In this document: piece after piece, positions 22,791 through 35,867 of the stretch
How the letters are laid out: every line of letters starts with the position of its first letter
How positions within the stretch are numbered: position 1 is the first letter of the stretch
From: Sarcophilus harrisii
Lineage: Eukaryota; Chordata; Mammalia; Dasyuromorphia; Dasyuridae
Direction: 5' to 3'
Length of the DNA: 64,000 nucleotides
Assembly: GCF_902635505.1 (NCBI RefSeq)
Contig: NC_045430.1
Coordinates: 110,287,925-110,351,924, forward strand
Notes under the pieces: generated by a model
Told to the model about the DNA's origin: nothing
The model's input: only the letters and a program-made list of their open reading frames with translations
Database searches by the model: none
Made by a program: the position numbers and the translations under genes

Positions 22791-24584
22791 AAGAGGAAAC
22801 AAATAAGGTATCTTGAATAATTTGGTTAAAAAAGAAGCCTTTCTTTTAAAATTTTTATTTCTGGTTCAGTACTGAAAAATACAAAAGGGCTAACCACCCT
22901 AAAAATACACAAGGTGGTTACAAATTAAGCAGAGGAATATGAATCATTCCAGGGCATGTACTTTCATGCCAGAAAATGGTTCCCCTCCTCTCAATCTTTA
23001 TACTATATCATCTTATTCTAATTTTATCTCTTGGTGGACCCTTTATTGCCAGGGACAAATCGTTCGCTTGTGGTTTTAATCCAATCTACTTTGGTCTTCA
23101 ATGGAATATTGCTCTATCAAGCATTATTTTGTTCGTCTTTATTCTCTCTCTTCCTACCAAGTTCTTCCTTTCTGCCAACAAACGTGTTCAGCACTCTCTT
23201 AATCTACTAAGTTTTCCCTTGACACTGTCATTCTCTCAAGTTATTGTCCTATTGTCCTTCTTTTCATTGCTAAATTTCTTAAAAATGTATTTTCTTGCTT
23301 TTCTTTTTTTCCCCTCACCAATCCTCTTCAACTCCATGAAACAGTTTTCTCTGAGGCTACAAAGAAAAATCACTTAATTATGAAATACAATGGCCTTTTC
23401 TCAGACCTTATTTTCCTTGATCTCTAGTTTTTGAAATATTTTAAGCTTGGACACTCAGGTAAGCAGTTCAAATCTTATAACTATTCTGAAGCTAAATGAT
23501 CTCTTGTACCAGTTTTTATTCTCCATTATAGTATGTCATTATCTACTTCTCCCCAAACCAGATTCACTTTCTTCTGCCCCTGAGCTTTTAGTTTTCTAAA
23601 ATTTTAAAAATACATTCTATTAACATATAATTATTTGTATAATTGTGATATGTTACTCATATATTTATTAATATTTTACATTTTTATTAATGTTTGTTTT
23701 TATATTGCCTGTATTTCCCCCTGTACCTTTCCATTCCCATTTCTCAGTGAGCCTTCTCATATAACAAAGAATTCCTTTGATCGTTTTCAAAGATCACTCA
23801 AAGACCTCTCTCTCTCTTTGAATGCCTTCAGTTCTTTTTGAACATCTCATCTTTCTTCGTTTCTTCAAATTACCCTTTAAGCCTCTGCACTACCTCCAAG
23901 CCAGTTTATTCCTGATCTGAAAAGATCATATCTCTGGCTATAATTTTATACTCCATTATTTAGTTTAACTCAGAACTTGTACACTTTATTTAACTGAGAA
24001 CTTGTACACTTTATTTTTAATCTTTCTAATTAGATGGTTAATTCTTCAATAAGTTTAAATTGTCTTCTAGTTCAATTGAAACTCTTTATGTTGTAACCCA
24101 TTAAACATCTGGAACAAAGAGAGCAAAAATAGCTGCCAATAAAAGGAATGTATACTCTAGCTACAACTTGTGCTTAAATATGCAAAATAATGTGGGGAAA
24201 TTGAAATGATCATCAATATCATTCATGTTATAATGAAACATCCATTTCAAATAAGTACAGAAAATTGACCAAGAGATTTTTCTTCTATGTTTGAGCTATT
24301 TTTGAAGGTTGTGTGATGTGGTGGATGGAAAGGCATCCTGGAAGCCAGAAAAATCTGGATTCAAATTTTCAGTGCAACAACAATTCTCTAAGACTGCAAG
24401 TTTCAGAGAAGGTGCTAACTAGAATTGGAGGAAGGAGTTCCCTCACTTGTGAATTCCTTAAATACCTTTGAATCTCTCCCTAATTAATAAGCAAAGTTAA
24501 GCTTCATATATTATGAAAGTGAAGAAGAATAATTTGCCTTTTCATATTTCATTCTCTTTCCACAATTCAAATCTTGGTTCATTA

Positions 24585-24745
24585 ATTTTTTTCAACAAGC
24601 ATTTATTAAGTGCTTATCATATGCAAGACACCATGCAGGACAGTGAACATGGAAAGACAAAAATGAAATAGTCCCTTGTTGTCAAGGATCTCACATTTTA
24701 TTTGGAAGCATACAAAGAAATGAGAAAATATAAAATATATATGAA
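24585..24745 (+). mobile_element. L2/MIR-core SINE-like element
   Basis: AACAAGCATTTATTAAGTGC, then TATGCAAGACACCATGCAGG, AAGACAAAAATG and TCAAGGATCTCACATTTTAT follow the widespread marsupial 'aagcatttattaagc...ggagctcaca' repeat. Confidence 0.7.
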
Positions 24746-25034
24746 AGCAATCGAGTAATTCAGAAAGATACTAATAATTTTTTGGTATGTCTCTTTGTTT
24801 CCAGAATCCTTCAAAAATCAATGATAGTGGATCAATAATCACATCTGCCAGCTCTTTCACTAAATTACTAATAGCATTAAATTGCTAAATTAAATCACTA
24901 TAGCATAGGAAACATTTAAAAAATCTTTTAGAGAGGTTGATTAACTAGGAAATTTTAAGTATTCATTAAATCTAGGAGATATAGGAGTTTTTTTGGGGCA
25001 TAATCTCGATATGCTAAATAGATAGAAATAGAAA

Positions 25035-25289
25035 TAGAGCAACTAGGTGGCACAGTGGATAGAATATTGGGCCTGGAGTCAGGAAAACTCTTCATCTTGA
25101 GTTCAAATCCAGATTTAGACATTTAATAGCTCTGTAACCTTGGACAGTCACAAAACCCTCTTCGCCTCAGTTTCCTTATCTGTAAAATGAGCTGGAGAAG
25201 GAAATGACAAATCACTCCAGTATCTTTGCCAAGGAAACCCCAAATAAAATCATGAAGAGCTGATTAAGATTGAATGACTGAACAACAAA
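25035..25289 (+). mobile_element. Full-length marsupial tRNA-headed SINE
   Basis: It goes from AGAGCAACTAGGTGGCACAG (tRNA-like box A) through CCTGGAGTCAGGAAAAC, GCCTCAGTTTCCTTATCTG and GAGCTGGAGAAGGAAATGAC to TGACTGAACAACAA. This is the longer SINE subtype found across marsupials and the best single indicator of the host clade in the window. Confidence 0.9.
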
Positions 25290-25582
25290 TGGCTTTAGGG
25301 AAATGGAAAAGGTATCAAATCTTCTACCACCCACATGAAGCAAATAAGTACTGTACTTACTGTACTATATTAAATACTATAAAAAAGGCACATTCTTTGT
25401 AAATAATTTACAAAATATCAATTTAGTTAGTGATAAAAATTCACTGAGATATTATTAGTAATGAATAAAACTTAAACGTTAAGTTATTTTAATACTTCAG
25501 ATAATTGAAGTATGAAATTATTGTCCATAAATTGTTTCATATTTTAAAAAGATCAAAGATTAAATTGCCCAAATGTCAGTAC

Positions 25583-25865
25583 CTCGAATTTGATTTACCA
25601 CCATTTTCTGATGAATTTCCAACCAGAATAAGTGCTCCATCCATCTCATGTTGGCAACAATCTTTCCGGCCAGTGAGAGAAACATATTCTACTGGATATG
25701 TTGATTGCAAATCCACCATCCACCAAGGATCTTTCTCTCTTTGTGTTTCGATACAAGACTCCATTTTTAAATCATTTGCCAAACTCTTGTTGTAAATTTC
25801 CCCCAAAACTCCAAATTCATTTACTATACTGGATTGGAAGGTTTTTTTATTTTTTGACACTTCAA
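25583..25865 (-). CDS. Exon 3: F-type lectin domain 1, first half
   Basis: Exon A of domain 1: 283 nt, phase 1 in, phase 2 out, acceptor TTTCAG, donor AG|GTACTG. It encodes IEVSKNKKTFQSSIVNEFG, then ESCIETQREKDPWWMVDL and SLTGRKDCCQHEMDG, ending in LVGNSSENGGKSNSR. Against eel agglutinin the sugar-binding His is Glu (CIET), the first Arg and the Asp are kept (GRKD), and the second Arg is Glu (CCQHE). NSS in the 'VGNSSENGG' loop is a possible N-glycosylation site. This is the most divergent domain of the visible six and has no second copy. Its introns are flanked by LINE debris rather than by duplicated intron sequence. Confidence 0.92.
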
Positions 25866-26549
25866 CTGAAATGAAGATACATAAAGGTAAAATTAAGTCA
25901 ATTATCATAACAGAAAAACAGAAATAGATAGCCCTCAATGAAAGAAATTTATTAATTAAATAAGCAGAAATAAATACACTTAGAGTTAATGAACTACAGC
26001 TTTTATCTAAGCACTGATAAATAAATATTGGTCATTTTATCTTAATTTACTGTTTATCTTTAATTTACTTATAATTTCAATAAGATTTTCAGACTTTGAA
26101 AGGAAACATGCTATAGAGGATAGAGAAAAGGAATTCAAGGATTGACTTCAAAATGCTGCTACTGCTATATAATGGCTACACAACTCTGGACAAATCATGT
26201 TACTAATCAACATTATTGGCAGCTTACTAACACTAAAAATTGCAAATAAGGAACTCCTTTGGTAATTCCCTATAACAATGGAATCACATCAGTCTCTTAT
26301 CTCCTATAAACAGACTTTATATATCTATTTGATAGATATATAACAGACTTTATAAACAGACTTGATATATCTATTTGAAATTCTAGGACCATCTTTGACT
26401 CCATTAAGAAAAATAGTGCAGAAATAACAACTTCATTCTATTTTGAAGTTGTTAGACTACACCTGTAGTTTTGGATCCAGATGGTAGTACCACATTTTAG
26501 GAAAGATATTAATAAACCAGAGGGCATGTATGGTAGGATAGTATAGTGA

Positions 26550-27040
26550 CTATCATTATCCTCCATTCCCCCCTCTTCCAAACTTCCCTGATTCTTTAGA
26601 GGTCACCACCATCCTTCCAGTCATACAAATTCCAACCTGGACGTCATCCTCAAAACTTCACTTTCCCTCATTCATTTTCAATCTTTGCCAGGTTTTATCG
26701 ATGCTAGCTTCTAGAACATCACTTATAATTGTCCCCTTCTTTCTACTCACATAGTCATCACTTTAGTTTGGTTTTTATTATGTTCAGCCTAAACTATCCC
26801 CAAAAGTAACTCCTGAAAATATTTCTTCTTATCAGTCTTCCTATTACAATGCATTCTAATCACAATCACCAAAATAACTTTTCAAAATATAAATTTGACA
26901 AGGTCTACGCTGATAGGAATCTTCAATGTGTCCCCATTGCTTCCAGGAAAAAATACAATTTTTTCAACTTGAAATTTAAAGTTCTTCACAATTCTACCTT
27001 TCATAGTTTCATCACATATAAATGTCTTATACACTTCATG
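26550..27040 (+). mobile_element. L2 LINE ORF2 fragment
   Basis: The order CCAACCTGGACGTCATCCTC, CTTTGCCAGGTTTTATCGAT, TTCCAGGAAAAAATACAA and AAAGTTCTTCACAATTCTACC follows the C-terminal part of L2 ORF2. It is strongly decayed. Confidence 0.75.
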
Positions 27041-27044
27041 TTTC

Positions 27045-30000
27045 TTTTAATTTAATACTTTATTTTCTCCCAATTATATGTGAAAACAATTTTTAACATT
27101 CATTTAAAAATTTTTCAGTTTCTATGCCCAGAGGGCTACAAAATCTGGAAAGACATTAACTGATGCAAAGTGAAATGAATGGAATCAGGAAAACATGGTA
27201 TACAATAACAGCAATATTGCATGAAGATCAACTGTGAATGACTTAGCTTTTCTCAGCAATACAATGATCCAAGATAATTTTGAAGAACTTATCATGAAAA
27301 ATGCTATCCATCTCCACAGAAAGAACTGACTGTAGATCAAAGCATGCTTCTTGTTTATTTTTAGTCTGTGTTTTCTTTCACAACATGACTTACATGGAAG
27401 TATGTTTTACATAACTACACATGTATAACCTAAATCAAATTGCTTGCTTTTTAATGAGGTAGGGAGAAAAGGGGCAAAGGGAGAGAATTTTGAACTCAAA
27501 ATTTGAAAAAAAAAATCTCAAAATTGTTTTACATGTAATTGGGGGAAAATAAAATATTAAATTAAAAAAATAAAACAAAATTTTGTTCATGTAAATCTTT
27601 CCAGTTTTTCAGAGAGCATTCTGTTTCTCATTTCTTATAGCACAATTTTATTTCATTATACTCGTATAGCACATCTTCTTTAGCCATTCTCTAATTAATG
27701 AGCATCCACTCAATTTCTTATTCTTTGCTATCCTAAAAGATCTGCTACAGATATTTTTGTACATATGGGTCCTTTTTGTTTTTCTTCTCTATCCCTTTGG
27801 GACACAGATCTAGTAATAGTATTGCTGGATTAAGGGTTATTCATGGTTTTATAGCCCTTTGGACATCATTCCAAATTGCTCTGTAGAATGGTTGAATCAG
27901 CTCACAGCTCCACCGACAATGTATTACTGTCCCTCTTTCCCTAAATCACCTCCAGCATTTGCCGTTTTCCATTTTTGTCATGTTAGCCAATCTGATAGGT
28001 GTGAGATGGTGCCTCAGAACTACTTTAATTTGCATTTCTCTAATCAATAGTTAGAGCATTTTTAATGTATTTATAAATAGCTTTGATAACTTCATCTGAA
28101 AACTGCCTGTTTATATCCTTTGACCATTTATCAATTGGAGAATAACTATTATTTATGATTTTGACTAAGTTTTCTATGGATTTGAGAAATGAGGCCACTA
28201 CCTGAGAAATTTGTTGTGAATTTTTTCACAATTATGATAACTGTATTGCTCTGCATCCTATTTTCCCCACATTTATTCTACTTTTTCCTTTTACCCTGTC
28301 TATCCTTAAAAGAATTTGCTTCTGATTGTTGCCTCTTCCAATCCATTCTTTCTTTTTATCAGCCCTGCCATCTTTTGTTATCCCTTTCCCCTTCTATTGT
28401 CTTGTAGGTTGATAGATTTCTATACCCAATTGAGAATATATGTTATTTTTATTACAGTAAGATTCAAGCATTCCCTCTACCCTTTCCATCTTCCCTTTCA
28501 CTGTAAAAACACTTTTGTGCTTCTATTCTGTGAGATTCTGTTCCTTTCCTTTTCTCCTAGTATAGTCTTCTTTCCCATCCCTTAGTTTAATTACACTTAT
28601 GCATTCTATTCACTTTATTTAACTGTCCTAATAATGAGAAATGTTTTAGGTTTTTCAAACATCATCTTCCCATATAGGAATGCAAACAGTTTAACTGTAT
28701 TAAGTATTTTATAATTTCTTTTTCATGTTTATCTTTTTATGCTTTTCTTGAGTCTTGCGTTTCAAAATGAAATTTTCTATTCAGTTCTGGTCTTTTCACA
28801 GGAATTTTTCTAAGTTCTTTATCTCATTGAAAATCCACTTTTTTTCTCCTGAAGGATTATTCAGTTTTTCTGAGTAGGTGATTCTTGGTTATAATTCTAG
28901 CTCCTTTGCCCTCTGAAATATCATATTCCAACCTCTCCAGTCCTTTAATGTAGAAACTGCTTAATATCGTGTTATCCTGATGATGATTCCATGAGATTTA
29001 TATCATTTCTTTCTGACTGCTTTAGAATTTGAAGATAGTATTCCTGGGAATTTTCATTTTGGGATCTTTAACAGGAGGTAGTCAGTGAATTATTTCAATT
29101 TCTATTTTACCCTCTGGATCTAAAATATCAGGGAAGTTTTCCTTGATAATTTCTTGATTCAAATGATGTCTAGGCTCTTTTTTAAAAAATCATGACTTTG
29201 AGGTAGTCTAATAATTTTTAAATGATCTCTTTTTGATCTATCCTCCAGGTCCATTTTTCCCCGCAATGAGACCTTTTATATTTTTTGCCCTATTTTTTCA
29301 TGTTTCATGGAGTCACTAACTTCCATTTGCCCAATTCTAATTTTTTTTAAGGAATTATTTTCTTCATTGAGCTTTTATACCTCCTTTTTCATTTGATCAA
29401 TTGTACTTTTTAGGGAGCTCTTTTCTTCAATGAATTTTTGTACCCTTTTTTCTATTTGGCCAATTCTATTTTTAAGGAATTATTCTCTTTATTGGATTCT
29501 TGTGCCTCTTTTACACTTTAGCTTATTCTGCTTTTTAAATTGTTATTTTATCCAATTTTTTGTGCCTCTACCAAGCTATTGACTCTTCCCCCCCCCCCAT
29601 TTTTACATCATTCTCATTTTCCATCCCATTTTTTGACTTTGATCTTTATATTAAAGCTGAGCTCTATTTCTAGGTTGAAAGGAGCATTGTCCTAAATTCA
29701 GGTTTTTTGTGCAGCTGTTTTCAGAGCTTGTTCTGGGGGCTTTGTAAACTTTCAGTTCTTTCAAGGTTTTATGATATAAAAAGAGATATGTTTACCACTC
29801 TCCTAGCCTGTGCTCTGCGCTGGGAGTAGCCACAAGAACTCTGATCCATAACTGTGACCAGGGTTCCCACTTTTCTCCAACAATAAACTCTGATGTTCAA
29901 GTGCTACTCTTTGTCCTAAATTTATGATCTAGATCTTAATATTGCCAATGCAACAGATTCCTGCACCCAGTGCCAGCAAATGGGCCCCTATAATCTCCTT

Positions 30001-30310
30001 CTGAAAAGTTGACCCCTTTACCATTTGTGGGTTAAGAGCTGCAAAAGTAGCTGCTGACTCTAATGATTTAGCCACCCCCAAGATCTTTTTGTTTGCTGGG
30101 ACATAGCCTGTACTCCACTCTTCCGTTGGGGAATAGACTTTTCTGCTAACCTTCCAAGTTATCTTGGGCTGGAAAATCATTTTCATCCCATCATTTTATA
30201 GATTCTTTGCTCCAGAATTTATTTTGAGGTGTTATTTAAAGTTGTTTAGAGGGGAATGTAGAAGAGCTCAGATAAGTCCTTGCCTTTTGTCCACCACCTT
30301 ATCTTCATCC
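27045..30310 (-). mobile_element. L1 LINE, internally interrupted
   Basis: On the minus strand the element begins with 5' UTR-like text at 30.3-29.9 kb. It continues through a coiled-coil-like ORF1 region (29.7-28.8 kb, repeated short K/E-type blocks) and a 3' region at 28.2-27.575 kb with ATTTATCAATTGGAG and AATTTGCATTTCTCTAATC in antisense. Its A-rich 3' end resumes at 27,115-27,045. Most of ORF2 is missing. The open frame at 29,929-30,186 belongs to the 5' part and is no host gene. Confidence 0.7.
27118..27570 (+). mobile_element. L1 3' end inside the antisense L1
   Basis: A sense-strand L1 tail (TTCTCAGCAATACAATGATC, then ATGTAATTGGGGGAAAATAA and AATATTAAATTAAAAAAATA). It sits between the last 70 bp and the body of the opposite-strand L1, either a later insertion or a local inversion. 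Confidence 0.75.
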
Positions 30311-30404
30311 CTATGCTTTACATTTCAGAAAACTGGCCTGCTTTCTATTTATAGTTTAGCATTCCTTTTCCTTCCACCCTATGTCCTTGTACAGGCTAAC
30401 TAGC

Positions 30405-32660
30405 ATGATGATTTGGTAGTAGTTAAAAAGAAATTATCACTTTTTGCAGATGATATGATGATTTATTTAGAAAATCCTAAAGAGTCAACTAAAATTAATT
30501 GAAATAATTGAACTTTATTGAAATTGAAATTGAAATAATAACTTTAGCAACTTGGTTGTTTGTTCTACTCTGTTGGAATCCTAGTGTCAACTCAACTTGA
30601 AACAAGGTGAAAACTCAAAGGTGATGTCAGGGTCCTGGTGTTAACTTAATAGAATTGATACAGTGCTTGTTGGTTCACACCTTAGAGCAAATCCTTGCAG
30701 GGTGATGGGTTGCTAATACTGATAGACAATAATATCTGAATACATACCTCCCTTGAAGTTCTTAGGGCCAGAGAGCACTCTGGGAGATAACCCAGAATCC
30801 TATTCCTTCCAGAAGGAGGAGTTAACCTTTGGGAGATCATATAATACAGGAAGCTCTTAGAGCTTAAGAGAATTTCTCCGGAACATTAACTGGGGTGGGA
30901 GAGGAGTACTCTGGGAGGAAGCCCACAAGCCCTATCTTCGAGGCAAGAGAGATTCATTGCATCTTCCAACTTGGTGCTGGTTGGAGGCTGAAGAAAGCAG
31001 AGGCAGAAGTCAAGGACAAAGCTGCAAGAGCTCTTGGAACCAAGCAGAGAGATAGGCCTGAGCTAACCGGGCTATATTGAAGGACACAATAAAAGATCTG
31101 AACTTTTATCAGCTGCCTGCGATTTGGGATGATTATTTACTTTCAACTGAAACTAAAGCCACCTTCAGAAAACCTCCCTGAGAAACCTGCTTTCTCCCAG
31201 AAAGGACTATTATTATTATTTTAAAGAAGAAAAAACATCCAACATCACTCAGCTTCCACAACAAAATGTTAATATAAATTCTTGGACAAATAAGATAAAA
31301 TTTTATATAATACAATAAAACCTAATAGGAAGAAAAAGAAAAGAGAAATTATATTTAAAATAACTACGGAACATACAAAATAAGTTAAGTTAAGTTATAG
31401 TTTAAACACTATATGTCCTTTGGTGTCTACTTTTCAAGAAACAAGCCTAAACTACATAAATAAGCTACAGACTAGTTAGTGGAAAAGAAGGCAGACCTAA
31501 ATAATTGGAACAGTATTCATTGCTCGTGAGTAGAACAAGACTATGAAACAAAAATAACAATACTACCAAAATTACTTTTTTAATGTCATCCAATCAAGCC
31601 ATCAAAGGATTAATTATAAAACTAGAAAATATAATGACACATTCACATGGAGATAGAAAAGATCAAGTATCTGAATGGCAAGAGTGAAGGGCGAGTTAAG
31701 GAGGCCTACAAGTGCTAGATCTCAAACTATAGTACAAAGCAAATTCTCAAAACAGTTTGGTACTGATTAAAAAAATATAGATTGATCACTGAAACATTAG
31801 CTGCACAAATACAGAAACAAATATCCTCAATACCCAAGTATTCGCTGAACACAAAGATCCCATCTACTTGGTAAGACTTGCTGTTTGACAATTGCTGAAA
31901 AAATTGGATTATAGTATGTAAGAGATTAAATTTTGCCCAACATCTCACACCTTATACAAAGATAAGTTCCAAAAAAATATAATTTAGATATAAACAATTT
32001 AGAGGAATAGGGGGAAAATATCTAACAGATTTAATGATGGCAGAAAAGTTCATGACCAAATAACAGATAGATAGAGAATAGCAGAGAATATAAAATGGAT
32101 ACTTTCATTTCATAAAATTTAAATGATCTTTTTTCATTAACAAGTCTAATAAAATTAAGATTAAAAAATAACTAGAAAAAAATTTTGCAAAAGTTTTTCT
32201 GATAAAGGTTCTAAGATATATTAAAAAGTTAATTAATTTCTTTTTGCAAAGAGTTATTCCCAATGATAAATGATCCTAGAATATGAATAAACAGGGAAGA
32301 AATTCAGGCTATCTATAGCCATTAAGAAAAAAATGTTCCAAATAACTAATAATTAAAGAAATATAAACTAAAGCTATCATAAAATCTCACTTCATACCCA
32401 TTAGAATGGCAAAGATGATAGAAAAAAATGACAAATTCTGGAGAGCCTGTGGAAAAACTGACATCTTTATGTACTGTTAATTAACTTGTGACTGAATATA
32501 ATCATTCTGGAAAATAATTTGGAATTACATACAAAAGATAATAAAACAAAGTATTCCCTTTGATATAACTATATAATTGCTAAATCTACATGCTAGAGAG
32601 AACAAAGAAAAGATAAAGTACTATATACAAAAATATTTATGGCATATACATGTGGCTTGT
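30405..32660 (+). mobile_element. L1 LINE ORF2 fragment split by an LTR
   Basis: The left part encodes a reverse-transcriptase stretch with the catalytic FADDM motif (LSLFADDMMIYLENPKES) at 30,430-30,500. The right part, from about 31,215, continues with later ORF2 text and the 3' region: CACTTCATACCCATTAGAATG at 32,390, then a GGCATATACA end. A solo LTR fossil separates the parts. Confidence 0.75.
30571..31210 (+). mobile_element. Solo LTR fossil inside L1 ORF2
   Basis: It begins TGTTGGAATCCTAGTG, has ACACAATAAAAGATCTGAAC (polyadenylation signal) near 31,086 and CTGCCTGCGATTTGGGATGA soon after, as in marsupial endogenous-retrovirus LTRs. No internal genes are present. It must be younger than the L1 it splits. 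The open frame within it has no recognisable product. Confidence 0.72.
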
Positions 32661-33039
32661 GAGGGTTGGACAGGAAGAAAAAGCTAAGTTACATAGAATC
32701 GATATTTTTGAATTATAATGCTGGAGGAGACTGTTTCCTGGACAGAAAGGAGATCAGAATTTAACTATTCATTGGAAGGACAGCTACTGAAGCTGAAGTT
32801 TAAATAAGTTTGTCACATGAGAGGATGGCACTCATTAGATAACTCTGATACTGGGAAAAATTGAAGGCAAAAGGAGAAGAGAATGGCAGATGGTAAGATG
32901 GATAGATAGAGTCACAGAAGCAATGGACATGAGCTTGGACAAAATTCAGGAGAAAATGAAGGACAGAAAGGCAAGATTATGTTTTTCATAATGTAATTAA
33001 AGGGAAAAAAATCATAACTAAGTAGAGTAAAGAAGAGAT

Positions 33040-33640
33040 ATGAAATTTAAAAATAAATAATTTTAATTATGTAAAATTAAAAAGACTTTCACATAAAAAT
33101 CAACGAAGCCATATTTAAAAAAATTATTGAAGAGTGGGAAAATCTTCCCATTAAACAATTGTGAAAATTTTACATCCAGAATCTACAATGAATTGACCAA
33201 AAAAATCATTCCCCAATAGACAAGTGATCAAAAGACATGAAGAAGTTTTGTGGTTTTTTTAATCTAGTATTACAAACTATCAACAATCATATCAAACATA
33301 TTCAAACTGCAAATTAAACAAACTTTGAAATATCAGATTACATCCATTAAATAGCAAAGATGTCAAAATATGAAAAAAAGTATTATAGAGGAGTACTGTG
33401 AAAAGATAGGAACATTAATAAGCTGCTGGTTAAACTGTGAATTGTCTTAACTATTCTACAAAAATAATTTAAAATTTTCAAGACAAATTATTAAATTGTT
33501 CATATTTCTGATCCAAAAATCCTTCTACTAAATTTATTTGCTCAGTAAGATAAAATCTAGGAAGTTCCCATGTATCCCTAGTATTCATATGTATTAACAA
33601 AATCTAGAAATATTTGTATAGCCCATAAGTGAGTGATAGA
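33040..33640 (+). mobile_element. L1-like LINE 3' fragment
   Basis: AATCATTCCCCAATAGACAA, then AAATTAAACAAACTTTGAAA, ACATCCATTAAATAGCAAAG and GGAACATTAATAAGCTGCTG follow the same L1 3' region as at 32.4 kb. It is more decayed, with a GGAAGGAGGGAGGGAAG-type purine run farther right (34,058-34,115). Confidence 0.6.
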
Positions 33641-35867
33641 TGGAAAAATTATGATAGATAAATAGATAAAAGGATAGATAGATGAATGAATGGGTGAATG
33701 GAATAGACATTAGGAAGAACAAATATGAAAAATTCAGAGAAACATAGGAAGATGGGAAGTTATTAAGGGTAAAGAAAAGAGAACTAAATACATAATAAGA
33801 AACATAATTATATAAATTAAGGCAACACCAGAGTGCAGGAAAATTTAATTAAAATATAATCAGTGTCAGTTCAAAATTATTGAAGTAAAAACACATACAT
33901 GCTTTGTCTTTCAATATGCTCAACTAAATATAGAAGGTTAATTGTATTAGCAGGTGCAATCACCATATTAAATGTTTCTACTTTGTTTTCTGATGAGAAA
34001 GTGCCATAGGAAGATTGTTTAGTGGAAAATATCTGGTGTTCAAAATAAAATGTATCAAAGGAAGGAAGGAGGGAGGGAAGAAAGGAAGGATGGAGAAAGG
34101 AAAAAAGGACGGAGGAAGATGATAATTATCATGGCAGAATGGAAGAAAACAGAGGTCATAGTGTGTTGATAATCATAGTTTTTATACCATTCAATCAATC
34201 AAATCACAATCATTTTATTATTGCTATTTTAAATATTAAGTTTTTTCCCAGAAATAGATAGATAGCTATGTTATTGGAACAAATGAATTGTATTGATAAT
34301 AACATTTTCATGAAAAATGAAACCAGAAGAGAAAAGAAAGTTTCTATTAAATGGAAGAATGATTTCCCATGGAGAAGCCAGTATAAGAACTAACAGATTT
34401 CTTACATGGCCCTGGGTGTATAGATATGTAAAATAGGTATAGAAATCAAACATTTTCTGATAATATATCATAATTTCCCAACTCTCACATTCAGGGTCAC
34501 ACCATAGTTTAAGAAGCTTGGGATTATGTAATAGCCCTGGGTTGCTGAGATCTAGGATCCCAGAAACTTTGGCTATTAAAGGTCTACTTTCTAGGGGTTT
34601 ACCTGACATTCTGAGGAGAAATGAGCTACAAATGGATATTGTGAAAAGAGTTTTCATTTGTTCAGGAACATTTGGTTTGTTTTTAAGCTCCAGTAACATT
34701 AAGGAAGGGGCAACTTCGCAAGTTTGGAAGCATCACTTGTAGAATGGAGTGCCAGAAGAGAAAAGATAGGTGTGTCAGAGGGGAGGTGACAATCAGCGAC
34801 AGTTGGTCAAAGTGAAGTCAAAGCAACAGATCTTTATCCAGAGAGTACTCTGACATAATTCCTATTGCAGTCTGTACTGTGTTTAACTATTTCTGTCTGT
34901 TTACTTACAGCTTGATCATGATCAATTTTGTAATTTGATATTTTTGCAAGAAATACAGTTGAAAGGAGCTTGGTGAAAGACAAGAGGGTGTTACAGAGAT
35001 CTGTCCTTGAATAAATGAAGAACTGGATTCATTTTCCACTCTTGATATATTAGCTATGTGACCCTAGGGAAGATGTTTAGCTTCTTGTCTTGGTGCATCA
35101 GGCAACTCTCTTAAGACCGTTAAGTTACAGAGAAAGTTCAGACCTGCACTGATACAGGGAGTTCCTCACAGGAAGTTTTTCTTACTAGTGAACCACAGAT
35201 CCTTCCTTATCTTTGTGCTTATACTCTTGTGAACACTGTTAATAGAGGATATAGCATCAATGGCGACATCTAAGCCTATAAACTCAGAATATTAAATTAA
35301 GCAAAGGGAATCTGGACTATGGGAGAAGAGATTTCCCCATGATTACTTTGGAAAGGCATTAAGATGATCAAAGAAATTTTTGTGTACTTTTAGTAATTAA
35401 TGAGATATTCCAGAGTTAATCCATAGGCCTGCTTTTGAACCTAGTAAGAAAAAATCTATTAAAGAGATGAGGCAGTAACATGCTGGAAGATAGTGTTGGT
35501 GTTTTTCTGAGTGTAACAGATTGTTCACAGCCTAAAATCACAATTCACACTTAACTATTTTCTACATCCTATTGGCATTTCAGGATGAAACTGGAAAGAA
35601 AACAACAAACAGATAAAAGGGAAAGGATTTAAATTTTTAAAAAATATTTTCATCATCACAGAAAGAGGCACTATGATACATCAAAATCTTGAATATTCTA
35701 TATGAGGAAATAGAAATGATCCTAGAAAAAAAATCGATGAGAAGAGCATGATGATGAATCTAAAGACACATAGAGGAAATCTTGACACCAAAAAAGGTCA
35801 ACTGAGAGAATAATAATAACTACTAACACATATGCCTATACATTTTGTGAAGATAATCTTTATCATT

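Larger units (their letters stand above)
22800..25582. other. Intron inside domain 1, low-information stretch
   Basis: AT- and C/T-rich sequence at 22,860-24,200 has the look of decayed L2 or L1 antisense text, without a clear family. Two SINE-type elements follow (24.6 and 25.0 kb). No splice-bounded open frame was found. Confidence 0.4.

Noticed and set aside
22976-23377. 133-residue hydrophobic frame resembling a membrane protein
   Set aside because: T/C-rich strand gives Leu/Phe/Ser-rich translation. It has no conserved motif and lies in repeat-like DNA inside a lectin intron.
29929-30186. 85-residue minus-strand open frame
   Set aside because: It lies in the 5' region of a decayed L1 and is repeat sequence.
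33640-33700. GATA-type repeats (GATAGATA and GATGAATGAATGG) that might be a regulatory cluster
   Set aside because: They are simple-sequence drift in an AT-rich repeat region; no other sign of function.
34271-34699. 142-residue minus-strand open frame, the longest in intron 2 apart from lectin exons
   Set aside because: No domain, signal peptide or splice context is recognised; mixed AT-rich sequence, probably chance.
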